Below, in pieces: positions 30,050 through 41,061 of a stretch of 64,000 nt of DNA. Source of the stretch: Chlorops oryzae. Taxonomy: Eukaryota; Arthropoda; Insecta; Diptera; Chloropidae. How positions within the stretch are numbered: the stretch's first letter is position 1; each line of letters starts with the position of its first letter. A program made the position numbers and the translations under genes. Under the pieces are notes generated by a model. It searched no databases. It was not told where the DNA came from and was given only the letters and a program-made list of their open reading frames with translations. The stretch covers positions 60,592,731-60,656,730 of the forward strand of contig CM035807.1 in the NCBI GenBank assembly GCA_020466095.1, read 5' to 3'.

Positions 30050-32871
30050 CAGCGTAAGCTAGAATTATCACTTTTCTTCTCAAACTACTCTATTGATGTG
30101 ATGCTTATTTCGGAGACACATCTAACAGATAAAAATAATTTTTTGTTATCAGGCTATAAATTTTACAAAACAAACCACACTGATGGGAAAGCACATGGAG
30201 GAACGGGTATACGGATTCGTAATATAATTAAACATTTCCCTGTCGAACCTTTCGCAAAAAATTACTTCCAAGCAACTTCAGTTTCTATTGAAACTTGTGG
30301 TGCAAATTTCATTTTGTCAGCAATATATTGCCCTCCACGATTCTCAGTCAGCGAAAATCACTTTAATGAATTTTTCAACACCCTTGGAACTAAATTTTTA
30401 GCAGCAGGCGATTATAATGCAAAACACACCCATTGGGGCTCTCGTCTGATCTCTCCAAGGGGTAGACAATTATACAACACACTGATAAATAGCTCCAGTA
30501 CTCTAGGATTTATTTCGCCCGGACATTCCACGTATTGGCCAACAGATCGAAATAAAATACCAGATCTCATAGACTTTGCTATTACAAGAGGCTTTGAAAA
30601 TTCGCGTATTTCAACGTCGATCTGCTACGAAATGTCCTCAGATCATTGTCCTCTACTAATAGAAATTTCAGAAAACATAGGAACAACATGCCCCCCTTTT
30701 AGACTGACCACTTCAAAAACGAATCGGGTTAATTATAAAAAGTATGTTGCAACACACATACACTCTGAATATGCAATATGTAATGAAAGTCAAATCGATG
30801 AAGCGGCAGCAACCCTGAATTCTATCTTAACTTCAGCGGCGGAGCATTCTACCCCAAAAACCTTTGAGCCTGCCGTTAGAAATTTTCATCATACTAAGGC
30901 CCGATATTGCAGTGTATACTTAAGTTAAGGAAGCTTTAAGACTTAAGAACACCTTAAGTGTCAAGCGGTTTAACAGTCAATTTTTATCCAAAACTCACGA
31001 AAATTGTTTTCGGCAGGCAACATTTGAAAAAGCCTATATATTTTGTTTATACTTTTTTAAAATTCGTAAAATTTGTGAAATTCCTTCAATAAATTAAATT
31101 GAAAACTTATTTAAGGAGCTTTTAAAATTTGTACTGTTAAAATGCTTTACAGACTTAAGCTTTACTTAAGTGCTAAGGAGATCTTAAGTATGCACTGTAA
31201 TATACGGCCTAATAGTCATATTGAAAGATTACTGCGAGAAAAACGTAGATTGAGAAGAGAATGGCAACAACATAGGTCCCCTGGCAGTAAAGCTAGACTC
31301 AATATAGCTTCAAAGCAACTTAAAACTGCTCTTCAAAAAGACCAGGACAGGAAACACTATAATTTCATTTCGAATCTTGCACCTAAAAGCACGTCGAAAG
31401 AGTCATTATGGCGAGCTTTCAAAATAAAAAATTCACCCACAGAACATGAATTCAAGAAGAAACTGGGCAAGAAGTGATGAGGAAAAAGCGTCAGTCTTTG
31501 CTCAACACTTGTGCTCAGTTTTTCTACCAAACCCACCGGTAACCGGCCTTAGATTTCCCCTCTGCGAGGTGAGCAACCAAATTATTCCTATAACATTTAA
31601 TGCCAATGAAATAAAATGCATAATTAAGGAAAATTTTTGCGAGAAAAAATCTCCAGGCTATGACTATATAACCCCAAAAATGATCAAAGAATTGCCATAG
31701 ATTGCTCCTACGTACGCAGCACGACTTTTTAATGCTATTGTGAGCTTCTCCTACTTCCCTGTGATATGGAAAGAATCGGTCATCATGATGATACTGAAGC
31801 CCGGAAAAGACTCGGCGACATCCAGCTCATACCGCCCAATAAGCCTTCTCCCCTGCTTATCTAAGCTCTTTGAAAAAGCTCTTCTTATAAAAATAACGCC
31901 ATACATTCACGAGAATAACTTAATCCCTGCTCATCAATTTGGCTTTAGAAAAAAACATTGAACTATTGAACAGGTAAATCGAATTACTCGTGAAATTCGT
32001 AACGCCTTCGAAAAAAAAGAATATTGTTCTGCCATATTTAGAGTAAGAGTTAATGAATTTATAACGGAAAAATTTGAAATTAAAGCAGGAGTCCCGCACG
32101 GCATTGTATTAGGCCCCTCTCTTTACCTTCTTCTAACAGAAGACATCCCCACTAGTGATGATATTGGAATGTCAACTTTTGCTGACGACACAGATTTTTT
32201 GAGCTGCCACCGCGATCCCATGGAAGCATCAAGAATCCTACAAGAACATATGCAATTAATTGAAAATTGGCTCTCAACCTGGCGAGTTAATGTTAACGAA
32301 GGTAAATGTAAACACATTACATTAACGCTTAGAAGAGGTATAAGCCCTGCTATTCTCCTTAAAGGAGTCTCCATCCCCCAAGTAAATAGTGTAATCTACT
32401 TAGGAGTCCACTTTGATAAACGATTAACTTGGCGAAAGCACATCGAAGCAAAGAGGACCAATCTGAAACTTAAAGCATCAAAAATTCACTGGCTAATTAA
32501 CTATCGCTCCCCTCTTAATATGGAGTATAAAGTTCTATTATATAATATAATAGTCTATTAAAGCCAATATGGTCTTATGGCATTGAGTTGTGGGGAAATG
32601 CCTGCGCATCCTCTATAGAAATAATCCAAAGAGCTCAATCGAAAATTCTTAGAATCATTACAGGAGCTCCATGGTACATCCGTAACGAAAGCATTCACCG
32701 CGATCTGCAATTCCCACTTATTAAGGACGAAATCGTTCGCCTAAAATCATCCTACCATGAGAAGCTAAGGAATCACTCGAATCAGCTGGCAAGAAGCCTT
32801 AACAATACAACACGTCGAACACGGTTAAGAAGAAAGGACCTTCCGTCCGCTTCTATTATTTTGGAAACATA
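30050..32871 (+). pseudogene. Non-LTR copy C, ORF2 (endonuclease + RT), split by a MITE
   Basis: The endonuclease part (30,098-30,900) has ISETHLTDKNNF, HGGTGI, GDYNAKHTHWGSR and MSSDHCPLLIEI. After the MITE the spacer (EKRRLRREWQQHRSP) and RT follow: SPGYDYITPKMIKELP (about 31,650), SYRPISLLPCLSKLFEKAL (about 31,832), QFGFRKKH (about 31,935), FADDTDF (about 32,178) and WRVNVNEGKCKHI (about 32,280). The C-terminus reads RRTRLRRKDLPSASIILET, ending near 32,871. A deletion near 32,040 removes the motif around the first catalytic Asp, and several stops occur. Non-functional. Confidence 0.85.
30907..31200. mobile_element. MITE with TA target duplication
   Basis: A 294 bp AT-rich insert in ORF2 of copy C. 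The ends are TTGCAGTGTATACTTAAG and, as reverse complement, TTACAGTGCATACTTAAG (two mismatches). TA is present on both sides (30,905-30,906 and 31,201-31,202). Extra CTTAAG-containing subterminal repeats lie at both ends. The ends and TA duplication suggest a Tc1/mariner-type non-autonomous element. It has no coding capacity. Confidence 0.85.
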
Positions 32872-32890
32872 ACACCGATACTCTGTTATT

Positions 32891-33194
32891 TGCACCTCGC
32901 TCGTGCATGTCAGACGTTTGGCCAATTAAAGAATCATACAGATTGAGGCACCTCGCTCGTGCACGCTCAACGCTCAATGCTCCTAACTACCATCAGAGTA
33001 GCCGTTCCAGCCAATCAATTTTACGCACCTTGCTCGTGCGCATCGTACGCTTATCCAACCAAGGATTCACTAAGCTTGACGCACCTCGCTCGTGCATGAT
33101 CAAGACTCATCCTACCAAAGGATTCACTAAGCTTGACGCACCTCGCTCGTGCATGATCAAGACTCATCCTACCAACGGATTCACTAAGCTTGAA
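32891..33194. repeat. 57-bp tandem repeat with GCACCTCGCTCGTGC core
   Basis: The near-palindromic core occurs five times, at about 32,893, 32,951, 33,025, 33,081 and 33,138. The last two units are a clean 57-bp tandem (core, then ATGATCAAGACTCATCC and GGATTCACTAAGCTTGA). Because 57 is a multiple of three, one plus-strand frame stays open through it (32,907-33,239) and repeats APRSCMIKTHPT. This is a consequence of the repeat, not evidence of a gene. It sits between non-LTR copies C and D. Confidence 0.85.
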
Positions 33195-34720
33195 GACAGG
33201 CATTCCATTAAATCAGTTCACACCTTCCAACTCAAATAGCAATCTAGAATTAATGGTATCAACTCTTACCCAAAGTATTTCTAGCTTTTTGCAGGCAATG
33301 CAAAAATCCGTCAGCTCTTTCGAAAATATGAGCAGATTAAAAATGTGTGCATGGAATTCAAACGGCTTAAGCCGGCATAAGCTAGAAATCCAAAATTTTT
33401 TAATTCGTGAATCCGTTGATGTACTGCTCCTCTCAGAAACTCACTTAACTAATAAATGCTTCTTCGCAATCCCTGGATATATATTTTACAAAACCAATCA
33501 TCCAGATGGTAAAGCACACGGTGGTACAGGCATTCTTATCCGTAGGGGAATTACGCACTTCCTTATGGAATCGTATGCAACTAATTTTATCCAAGCAACA
33601 ACAATAAGTATTTGGGCTAATAGCAAAAGCAAGTCAGTTTCGGCGGTATACTGCCCACCGCGTCACACTATTTCAGAAAAAATGTATATAGATTTCTTCA
33701 AAACCCTCGGTGATAAATTCATCGCAGCTGGAGATTATAATGCAAAGCACACCCTCTGGGGTTTCCGTCTTTGTAATCCAAAAGGTGCTCAACTATATAG
33801 GGCAATTATGAATAAAAAAAACCAATCTCGACTTTGTTTTCCCTAGGAAACCTACTTATTGGCCAGCGGACCCAATAAATTACCAGACCTTTGAGATTTT
33901 GGCATTATAAAAGGTATTAAAAGAGAATCCATATCAACATATACAACGTTTGATCTGTCTTCAGATCATTCTCTAGTGTTATTCCTATTGAACGAAAGAC
34001 CAAAACAAGTTGATATTCCCCACAGATTAACAAATTTCAATACCAATTGGCTTAAATACAAAAAGTTAATAAGCTCACATATACACACCAATTACAAAAT
34101 CGGAAGTTAAGAGCATATTGATGATACCGTGACAGTCCTTACTTCTATGTTGTCTTCAGCAGCAGAGAATTCTACGCCTAAGTACAGTAAAACGGAAAAG
34201 GTGTCCTCTACAAATGCTGAAATAGAAAATTTAGTGGCCTGTAAAACGAGGTGCAGGAGGGAATGGCAGCAAACCCGATCACCAACAGCTAAATTTAGAT
34301 TAAAAGAAGCTGAAAATAAGCTCAAAGCATCCCTTTCGAGAGAGAAACGATTTGAACAACATAAATTTGTGCAAAACCTTACTCCGAAAGGCAAAAACCA
34401 AAAATCCTTATGGCAATCAATACGTGGGGTGAAGTCTCCGGTCGAAAGTGAATTCCCTCTTAGATTTCCTAACGGTGGGTGGGCGCGTAACGACGAAGAG
34501 AAGGGTAACGTGTTTGCTTTGCAACTGAGTAAGGTATTTCAACCAAATCCAAGTAGCGATGTTCACCCTGTCACGCAAAGTTCTGAAAACACTCAACAAT
34601 TGCACGTAGAAATAACTCCCAGTCAAATCATTGATGTCATTTAGAATAAATTAGTCTGCAAAAAAGCTCCAAGGTATGATTTGATTACTCCGAAAATGTT
34701 AAAAAACTTACCTTTTATTG
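33190..34720 (+). pseudogene. Non-LTR copy D: gag end and ORF2 5' half
   Basis: A jockey-clade copy truncated at both ends. It begins within the gag C-terminus (LMVSTLTQSISSFLQAMQ), then enters ORF2 at about 33,330 with MCAWNSNGLSRHKLEIQ, LLLSETHL, HGGTGILIRRG, GDYNAKHTLWGFR and DLSSDHS. The spacer follows (RREWQQTRSPTAKFRL, about 34,255-34,305) and the start of RT with LITPKMLKNLP at about 34,680. Stops occur near 33,844 and 34,110. Homology ends abruptly at about 34,720 where a different non-LTR element starts. Confidence 0.82.
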
Positions 34721-34721
34721 C

Positions 34722-36127
34722 ATGGACAAGAATCAAATCCAAAATAATACAAACACCAAGTCCAACCCATCAGGGGGACAGCTTTCCAACCCTTCAGGGA
34801 TGGGTATCAATTCCAAAACGTCCAACCCGTCAGGGGGACAACATAACGCTACGTCTATTAGCACTGATAAAACGGGCCTGCCTAGCCCCAAGGGTAGGCA
34901 AGTCCGGAAACAGGTTTCCAGGCAAGGCGCTGTTTCCCTTACCACACCGGTAAAGGGCAGCGACACGGCCTCATCTTCGGGGAGCACTGGTGCTAAGGCA
35001 ATTAAACCTAGCACCAAAGCTTCCCCTACCCAAGCGTCTCAAGGAATTTCAGGACCTTTGGCAAAAAAACCCGTTCCTGTGAAGACTGCGGGCGCAGCAG
35101 GCACCACTTCCATGAGCAGTGGAGCTCAGAATGCCTCGACACGGGCATACAGAACCCGTAGGGCTGCCTTGCGGATACTGGCAAGGTTTGAGCACTCTGC
35201 TCCAGAATCCCTAACGAAAAGCGACAGGGCATCCATTTAATGGGAAAAAGACCTAGACTTACAGCCCCAAGGCCGAATACGGCCCGCCCCTACAGCAAGA
35301 TAGCGAAAGGCTCTCTCGTATGGGCTATTATAGACGCCAGCAAAAGCGACGGCACCATCTCTCCGGCAAACTGGAAGTTGGTTGAGCTGGCCTTGCTGCG
35401 CGTCTATAGCAAGATCGTTCTTGCCCATCCTGGTCCCTCACCAGTCTGCAGAGATGCAGGTTGGTACCAGGGACATGTCAAACTTATAGCATGCGCAGAT
35501 CAACGCTCAGCGGATCTATACAAGCTAGCCATTAAAGAAGTAAGAGAAATATGGCCCGGAGCTAATTTTCAAGCTGTAACACGAGACCAGATTCCAAGCC
35601 GTCCAAGATCGAAGGCTTGGCTACCACTAGAGCCATCTTCGCCCAAGGAGATTCTCCAGCTGCTGCAGCTCAGCAACCTTGACCTCCCAACCCACGATTG
35701 GAAGGTGGTGAAGGTTGGCGAGCCCAGCGGCAGCATGCGCAGGGCACTCATCGGGCTAAATGAAGGGTTCCTTCGCGCATTGCAACAGAGGAAGAGTTTG
35801 GTCAACTACGGTTTCGGGAGGACCACCCTTCGAATCTACAAGGGTTATAAAGGGAGCAACGCGGAAAGCGGCTCAGCATCCGTTCCCTCTGCACAAGAGC
35901 AGGGAGCTACGGGTTCCGCCGAGCAAACGGAGGACCTGGCGGGGAAAAAGGAGGTCCTGCACTCCGATGACGGAGGCAGCACCACTTCGACCTCGGAACT
36001 AGCGGGGGACTTCTTCGAACTTGTTCTGGCTTCAGAGCAAGAAGAAGCTCTCCTTTCATCTGGGGAGGAAGACCTGGACCAGACCGTCATCTGCCAGCTG
36101 AAGGATGGTGAAGGTAGTCAAAATTAA
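34722..36127 (+). pseudogene. Second non-LTR type (E1), ORF1 with DUF4780-like domain, frameshifted
   Basis: Starts MDKNQIQNNTNTKSNPSGG with repeated NPSGG motifs, then a Ser/Thr/Lys-rich basic region to AYRTRRAALRIL (34,722-35,240). After a frameshift the frame 35,240-36,127 continues with KRPRLTAPRP, SLVWAIIDASKSDGTISPANW, VCRDAGWYQGHVKLIACADQRS and WPGANFQAVTRDQIP, which I recall as the DUF4780-type domain of insect non-LTR ORF1 proteins. It then has THDWKVVKVGEPSGSMRRAL and an acidic tail (GEEDLDQTV). It is presumably an RNA-binding partner of ORF2. The second copy, E2, at 60.9 kb aligns throughout. Confidence 0.7.
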
Positions 36128-36621
36128 TGTTTAGTCCAGGAACCATGGATCTCTCATGAGCGGGTTTGTTGATTAAACTCTACAGGGTACACCCTGATAT
36201 CACCTGGTACAGGTAAGATACGGGCATGTATCCTAATTAAGAATAATATTTACCTTATCGTCCTTAACAGGTTCTGCGACAACGACAACGCATGTATAGC
36301 AGTCGGTATAGAGGGCATGCCTGTGTGGATTGCGTCATGCTACATGGCACATGATCACGGGCCGAACCCACACAGCAACATACAAAGGGCCTTAACGCAA
36401 GAAGCAAATCGGAAACACATCCCTATCATCATAGGAGCGGATGCCAACTCACATCACCAGGTGTGGGGTAGCACTGATACAAAGGAAAGGGGCGAGTCAC
36501 TTTTTGATTACATTTTATGTAATAAACTAACAATAGCCAACGTAGGTGAGGAACCTACCTTTCTAACCTCTAACCGTAGAGAGGTCATAGACCTCACATT
36601 AGTAAGTTAGAGGTCATCAAG
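36114..36621 (+). pseudogene. Non-LTR E1, ORF2 endonuclease fragment
   Basis: The first codons overlap the ORF1 end. A deletion of roughly 100 bases compared with E2 follows, then the endonuclease with LVQEPW-like sequence (about 36,136), MPVWIASCYMAHDHG (about 36,317), IIIGADANSHHQVWGS (about 36,427), GESLFDYI and EVIDLTLVS (about 36,582). Homology stops at about 36,621, at the junction with the truncated inverted repeat of Polinton copy 2. Confidence 0.8.
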
Positions 36622-37116
36622 TCTCGTCGCATTGAGCTTCATTGAAGAGGTGAGGGGGTGAGAAAGAGTGCGGTAGGAGAGCATATATAGTTCAATATGT
36701 AAACATTGGGCTAAAACTGGAGTTGACTTATCGCTACTGAAGTCATTGAGATGAAGATAAGGCATGGTTTTTTAGCCAGAACAAGTTGAAGCTTGCCTCA
36801 TTGGATGTTTATTCAAAAATTTTTCAAGTTCAAGTTCAGTTCAATCAGGGGGATATTTTTGGGATTGAATGTTTTGAAAAATTAGTACATATATGTGTGA
36901 GTATGGTGTGGGTGAGAAACTGTGTGGAAGTTTGAAGAAAAATGTGAAGTTATAAAAATAAAATTTGTTCTATTGACGCTATCAGTCTTACAAGTGAAGT
37001 AAAACAGATATTAATATAGTAGTAACTTTGCGACGCACAAAAATACAAAAAAGGTAAGGGGAAAAAAATTATTTTAAATTAAATTAATAATGTCCTTTTA
37101 TTTTTTATAGATAAAT

Positions 37117-37581
37117 ATGACGGATCAAAGTCAGAGAGCCCTGAATGCTATTAAGGACTTCGAGAGACTTAATAAAAAGAAAAGTATCCCTATTAAACAG
37201 CTAGCGGAAGGGGAACAGCATCCTATTGTTAGGGCTGTGAGAGTTCAAACAAAATTTGGCAAACGAGTTTTATTGGAACTTATCAAAGAAGTAATATTTT
37301 TACCGGCAATGTTCAACGATTTGAAGGAAGAAACCTTGGAGCTATTGAAAGAACAAAGTTTTTCTCTAATTCGGAGAGGGTCTAAGCAAAATTATACTTT
37401 ACACATTGTTGAAGGTATTCCAAACTCTCAACCACTCTTCATAGATTTTAACGTACATGATCATTTGTTCAATGAAAACCTTTTTTACGCCCCACCTAAT
37501 ATAAGAAGCAACGATATTGAGGAAGATAATGATGATGATGTTGATGATGTTATAAATGTTAAGAAAAGGAAAATATTCTAA
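37117..37581 (+). CDS. Polinton copy 2 left-end gene, intact (154 aa)
   Basis: MTDQSQRALNAIKDFERLNK to VKKRKIF, uninterrupted. It aligns with 15,613-16,080 of copy 1 with few changes and has a sense codon where copy 1 has its stop. The C-terminus is acidic (EEDNDDDVDDV) then basic (KKRK), which could be a nuclear signal. No family recognised. It lies about 490 bp from the start of the remaining inverted repeat, on the plus strand. Confidence 0.7.
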   Translation: MTDQSQRALNAIKDFERLNKKKSIPIKQLAEGEQHPIVRAVRVQTKFGKRVLLELIKEVIFLPAMFNDLKEETLELLKEQSFSLIRRGSKQNYTLHIVEGIPNSQPLFIDFNVHDHLFNENLFYAPPNIRSNDIEEDNDDDVDDVINVKKRKIF

Positions 37582-37684
37582 TAAATATGTAAAAAAAAAT
37601 TTTCTAAAATAAAAGAAAATAAATTTTGTTATTAATTCTTAAAAGAAAAATTAAATCTTTTATTTAATAAATGAATACAAAAAC

Positions 37685-37999
37685 TTATGACACAGCTAAA
37701 CCATAATCTTGAACAAATTTTCTTAGATTATTACATGTTATATCATCTGAATCACATAGCTGCCTTATGTTCTTAAGCGAATATTTACAATCAATTTCTT
37801 TTATGCCAGAAATTGCGCATTCTGCCAAAAGTTCAATTGCCCACATTGCTTTTTCTTCGCCTTTTACATGTATTTGATAGCCTTTGAGGAGAAATTTCAT
37901 ATACTTCATTTCACTCAAAGTGAAGTCACCAGAGTCCCAATCGAGCATATAGTAGTTGTTTTTGAGCCAAATTGCTGATTTTTTCGCGGCATCGTTCAA
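37685..37999 (-). CDS. Polinton copy 2 small unknown protein (104 aa)
   Basis: Counterpart of 16,221-16,553: MNDAAKKSAIWLKNNYYMLDW, ELLAECAISGIKEIDCKY and a C-terminal LRKFVQDYGLAVS that copy 1 lacks. Conservation across the two copies supports a genuine gene of unknown function. Confidence 0.55.
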   Translation of the reverse strand: MNDAAKKSAIWLKNNYYMLDWDSGDFTLSEMKYMKFLLKGYQIHVKGEEKAMWAIELLAECAISGIKEIDCKYSLKNIRQLCDSDDITCNNLRKFVQDYGLAVS

Positions 38000-38205
38000 T
38001 TAATTGAAATGAAAATGGATATATTTTTTATCACTGAAGCAAAAAGCGACTTCCTTAAAAATGAATTGGTAATTAGTGAGTCGGAGTCCTTGGCAATCGA
38101 AGACAACAAATTTAGGTATTTTTCCTTTATCCGGGTTTTATTTTCGTGAACAAGTTTTTTGCTCAAAGGCTTATGGTGAAATAAATAAAATGTGCTACAA
38201 ATCAA
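37996..38205 (-). CDS. Polinton copy 2 small frame (69 aa)
   Basis: MICSTFYLFHHKPLSKKLVH to IKNISIFISIN, overlapping the start of the 104-aa gene by four bases and lying just after the capsid stop. The matching region of copy 1 (about 16,551-16,760) is frameshifted. It may be a small real protein or chance; nothing in it is recognisable. Confidence 0.3.
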   Translation of the reverse strand: MICSTFYLFHHKPLSKKLVHENKTRIKEKYLNLLSSIAKDSDSLITNSFLRKSLFASVIKNISIFISIN

Positions 38206-38214
38206 TGCTTTATA

Positions 38215-39393
38215 TTAAGTGTGCTTTACAATTTCGCCAGTCATTGGTTTGTATGTAATGACACGATCATGTATGAGAACACAACATGCCGAATGGTTTG
38301 CCTTAATGTTTTCAAGAGTTTTGAACAGTATACGAATATCGAGAGCACCTGTTTTAATTTGTTCATTTTAATGCGACTTGTCAATAACAATTATTGGACG
38401 TTCTTTAAACTTTTTGCAGCATAAAAGTGGGTGTGAGTCAATCATGTAATAACTTTATTGAAACCTTGCATACATTTCATATAAGAGAGCATATCGATTA
38501 CGAGACAAATTTAAGTTTAGGTCATTGTATGGATATGAAACAGAGTTTAAATGTACTTTTAAATCGGTTAAGCTACAGTTTGTAAACTTTTCTCCATTCT
38601 CGAAAGCGACAAGAATAAAACGAGGTCGCTCACTTTTTGTTCCTACTTTTATGTTCCATGTATGATTTGCACTTTGAGGTAGCTCTGGATAAAAGTAACA
38701 TTCCCAACTACGAAATGATATAGGTAGAGGAATATCCTCTTTAATAGTTTAATAGATTTTCAATTTGGCTGCATCGGATAATTGAATTTGAGGAACCTTC
38801 CAGGCAACATTTAAGAGCTTTAAGTTTATTTGATCCTTTTCACTCTCTTCCGTACTAAAGACAGACTTATCATTTGATCTAGTACGTAGCAAGATAAGCT
38901 CATGTTTTAAAGTTATTATAATTTTTTCAAAGTCTTCGGCAAAGCCCATCAACATTTTTAGTGATACGCAAAAATTGAAATAGCTATTATTTACAGCTGG
39001 TTTAATATTTTCTTCCGGAGACCAACCGGAATTTTCTAACATTTCACTTGTATTTTTGTTTAAGGATGCAAAATTTTTTAAAGTCGAAGTTTGACCCAAG
39101 TACCGTGTGCGATCAATTTCCACACCATTCATTTCATAACGTATTTCCTCAAATAAATATGCAATACCATTATATTGAAATTTAACTCCTTTGGGTTCTG
39201 CATTTTCGGAACCAATTGAAACAACCCCCTCAATGTACAGTAAGCTTTCATGAGGTAGAACGTAGAGATCTTGAATCTAAATTGCTATCCGTATCTCATC
39301 ATTGTTGTTAAAGGATTGCAAATATGGTTGATATGTGTGATATTCTTTCTTCGTAATAGACTCATCGAAGACGGGTTGTTCTCCAACGCTCAA
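38215..39393 (-). pseudogene. Polinton copy 2 major capsid gene, broken
   Basis: Aligns to the copy 1 capsid along its whole length. The central part, 38,749-39,132, is open (MNGVEIDRTRYLGQTSTLKN). Stops interrupt it at about 38,748 (TAA in place of a sense codon), near 38,449-38,460, near 38,370 and near 39,277. The same TTG-type beginning and overlapping 62-aa frame as in copy 1 are present. Confidence 0.85.
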
Positions 39394-39578
39394 GATATTA
39401 TTGATTTCTTTTTAATGTAAGTAAGTCCCAATGATTGTAAAAAGTTTCTATTTTTAATACTTAATGGCTTTTTTATAAGAAATTTTTCTTTGCTTATTCT
39501 TGATGCGTTATGTAAAAGAGATGAAGATAAGCTGATAGAAGAACCATCGTTCACACCATTTTTATTAAATATAATCAC
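39390..39578 (-). CDS. Polinton copy 2 short frame by the capsid gene (62 aa)
   Basis: Differs from the copy 1 version at a single residue (Val to Leu at position 22). This strong conservation beside a decayed capsid gene is unusual and may reflect recent divergence of the two copies. Confidence 0.4.
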   Translation of the reverse strand: MIIFNKNGVNDGSSISLSSSLLHNASRISKEKFLIKKPLSIKNRNFLQSLGLTYIKKKSIIS

Positions 39579-39590
39579 AGCTAATGGTAA

Positions 39591-40269
39591 TTATTCAAAA
39601 GGTTTCAAGTGGAGTCTTATTGTAATCGTTTCTCCTTGAAAATTTAACAATACACCGTTTTCATTAACAAGTCTAACTGCAATTGAACCTTTCTCTTTGA
39701 CGATCACAGGCAAATAACATTATTTGGAATTATGTCCATTTTATATCCCGGTTCAACATTTATTGAGAGTTCATGTTAGGTGTGCGCCAGGGTACTTTTT
39801 ACATATGAACCGCCCACAATACGTACAACATTGTTTTGGGTAATCATTAAACTTGTATCCGATATATGTGTTTCATAAGGCTTAAGTTGACGCTTTGAAA
39901 ATCCCAAAAGCGATCCAATGCTTCTCTCTCTATCAAAATAAATTATATCTTTCTCAGAGAAGATTTCAGCTTTTAATGTATTATTATTGGCTTTTATATT
40001 TCATGTAGCACCAGCTGCTGCTGCTTCTTGATTTTCGTATGCGTCTTAAATATATTTCACAATATCATCGAACTCATATGACCCGATAGGAAGCTCGATT
40101 ACATGCTTGCCAATGTGAAAAAGGTTATTTTTTCATCAATATTCGGTATTGAGTAATATGTATGAAAATCAATCAGTCCACAAACATATTGCTTTTTGAA
40201 CTATATGGCAGGAAAATAATTTGCTGTAAGAATTGAGGAATTTCCAGTCAAAGTCAATGTTCTTGACAT
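39591..40269 (-). pseudogene. Polinton copy 2 probable minor capsid gene, broken
   Basis: Matches 18,153-18,848 of copy 1. It has several stops and small deletions, for example near 39,714, 39,777, 39,815 and 40,046. The MSRTLTLTGNSSIL start is retained, which favours that Met as the true start of the family. Confidence 0.8.
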
Positions 40270-40339
40270 CTTGAGGGGTTGAGATAGTGAAGTAAACTGA
40301 ATTAATCAAAGAAAAAAAACTTCTTTTTATAAATTTTTT

Positions 40340-40614
40340 TCATAGTATATCATATTTATTTATCCAAGAGTAGTGACTATCTGAAAACCCTAAACATTTT
40401 ACATACACTTTATCACCCCGCTTCTTTATAACTTTCTCAACTAAATGCATGTGAGGAAAACGTGATTTTTGCAATTCTTGTGTATAGAAAGCACCCTTAA
40501 TTACATTTCCCTGATAGTGTTCTAGAATATAAGTACATGGATTGGTATTTTGGATCTTATTTATCTTGAAGATTTCCGTTGTCCAATTGGGTGTGTAACC
40601 TTTCTCAAAAACAT
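40340..40614 (-). pseudogene. Polinton copy 2 integrase, C-terminal part (cut by BEL)
   Basis: Corresponds to the chromodomain end of the copy 1 integrase (18,919-19,195). It is separated from the rest (47,761-48,408) by the BEL element, whose 5-bp duplication AACAT flanks the insertion. A few changes alter the chromodomain (LGFSD region near 40,385). Confidence 0.88.
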
Positions 40615-41035
40615 TGAAGAAACTCTGAGCTTTTTCAGAGTGATTTTAAGAAATTTGACTCGATTTGGTTTAAAAAATTATTGGAAAAATTTAAATTGAA
40701 ATTCACTAACTCGCTTGCACAGAAAACACGTTGTTTCAGTTCAAATGCTACAATGCGAATCGCTTTATTTCATACAGCTAGTTCTAGCGTTTCTTTTCTT
40801 CTCTCTTTTTCTTTTTTGGAGAGATTTTTTCATCTAGTGATGATCAATTCTTAAGTACTTAATTCCATTTGGTTACAATTAAAGAGAGTTTAGGCTGGAA
40901 ACATAACAACACTTCATGTGCGTTTCAAATTCAATATGTACAACTTAACAATTAAAAATTAATATTTCTTTTAGCAATAAATTTAAATTGACGATAAATT
41001 CTAATGATTTCAATATAATATAAAACGATTTAACA
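40615..41035 (-). repeat. BEL/Pao 3' LTR
   Basis: 421 bp, TG...CA ends (TGAAGAAACTC ... GATTTAACA on the plus strand). It matches 47,340-47,760 except at about three sites (T/C in CGATTTGG, T/G in GATTTTTTC, G/A in TTTAGGCTGG). Confidence 0.95.
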
Positions 41036-41061
41036 CTGGCCGCGTTGATAGACGCAAGTCT

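Noticed and set aside
32891..33194. CRISPR-like array
   Set aside because: The repeats are contiguous tandem units with non-unique spacers in a eukaryotic retrotransposon setting, with no cas genes.
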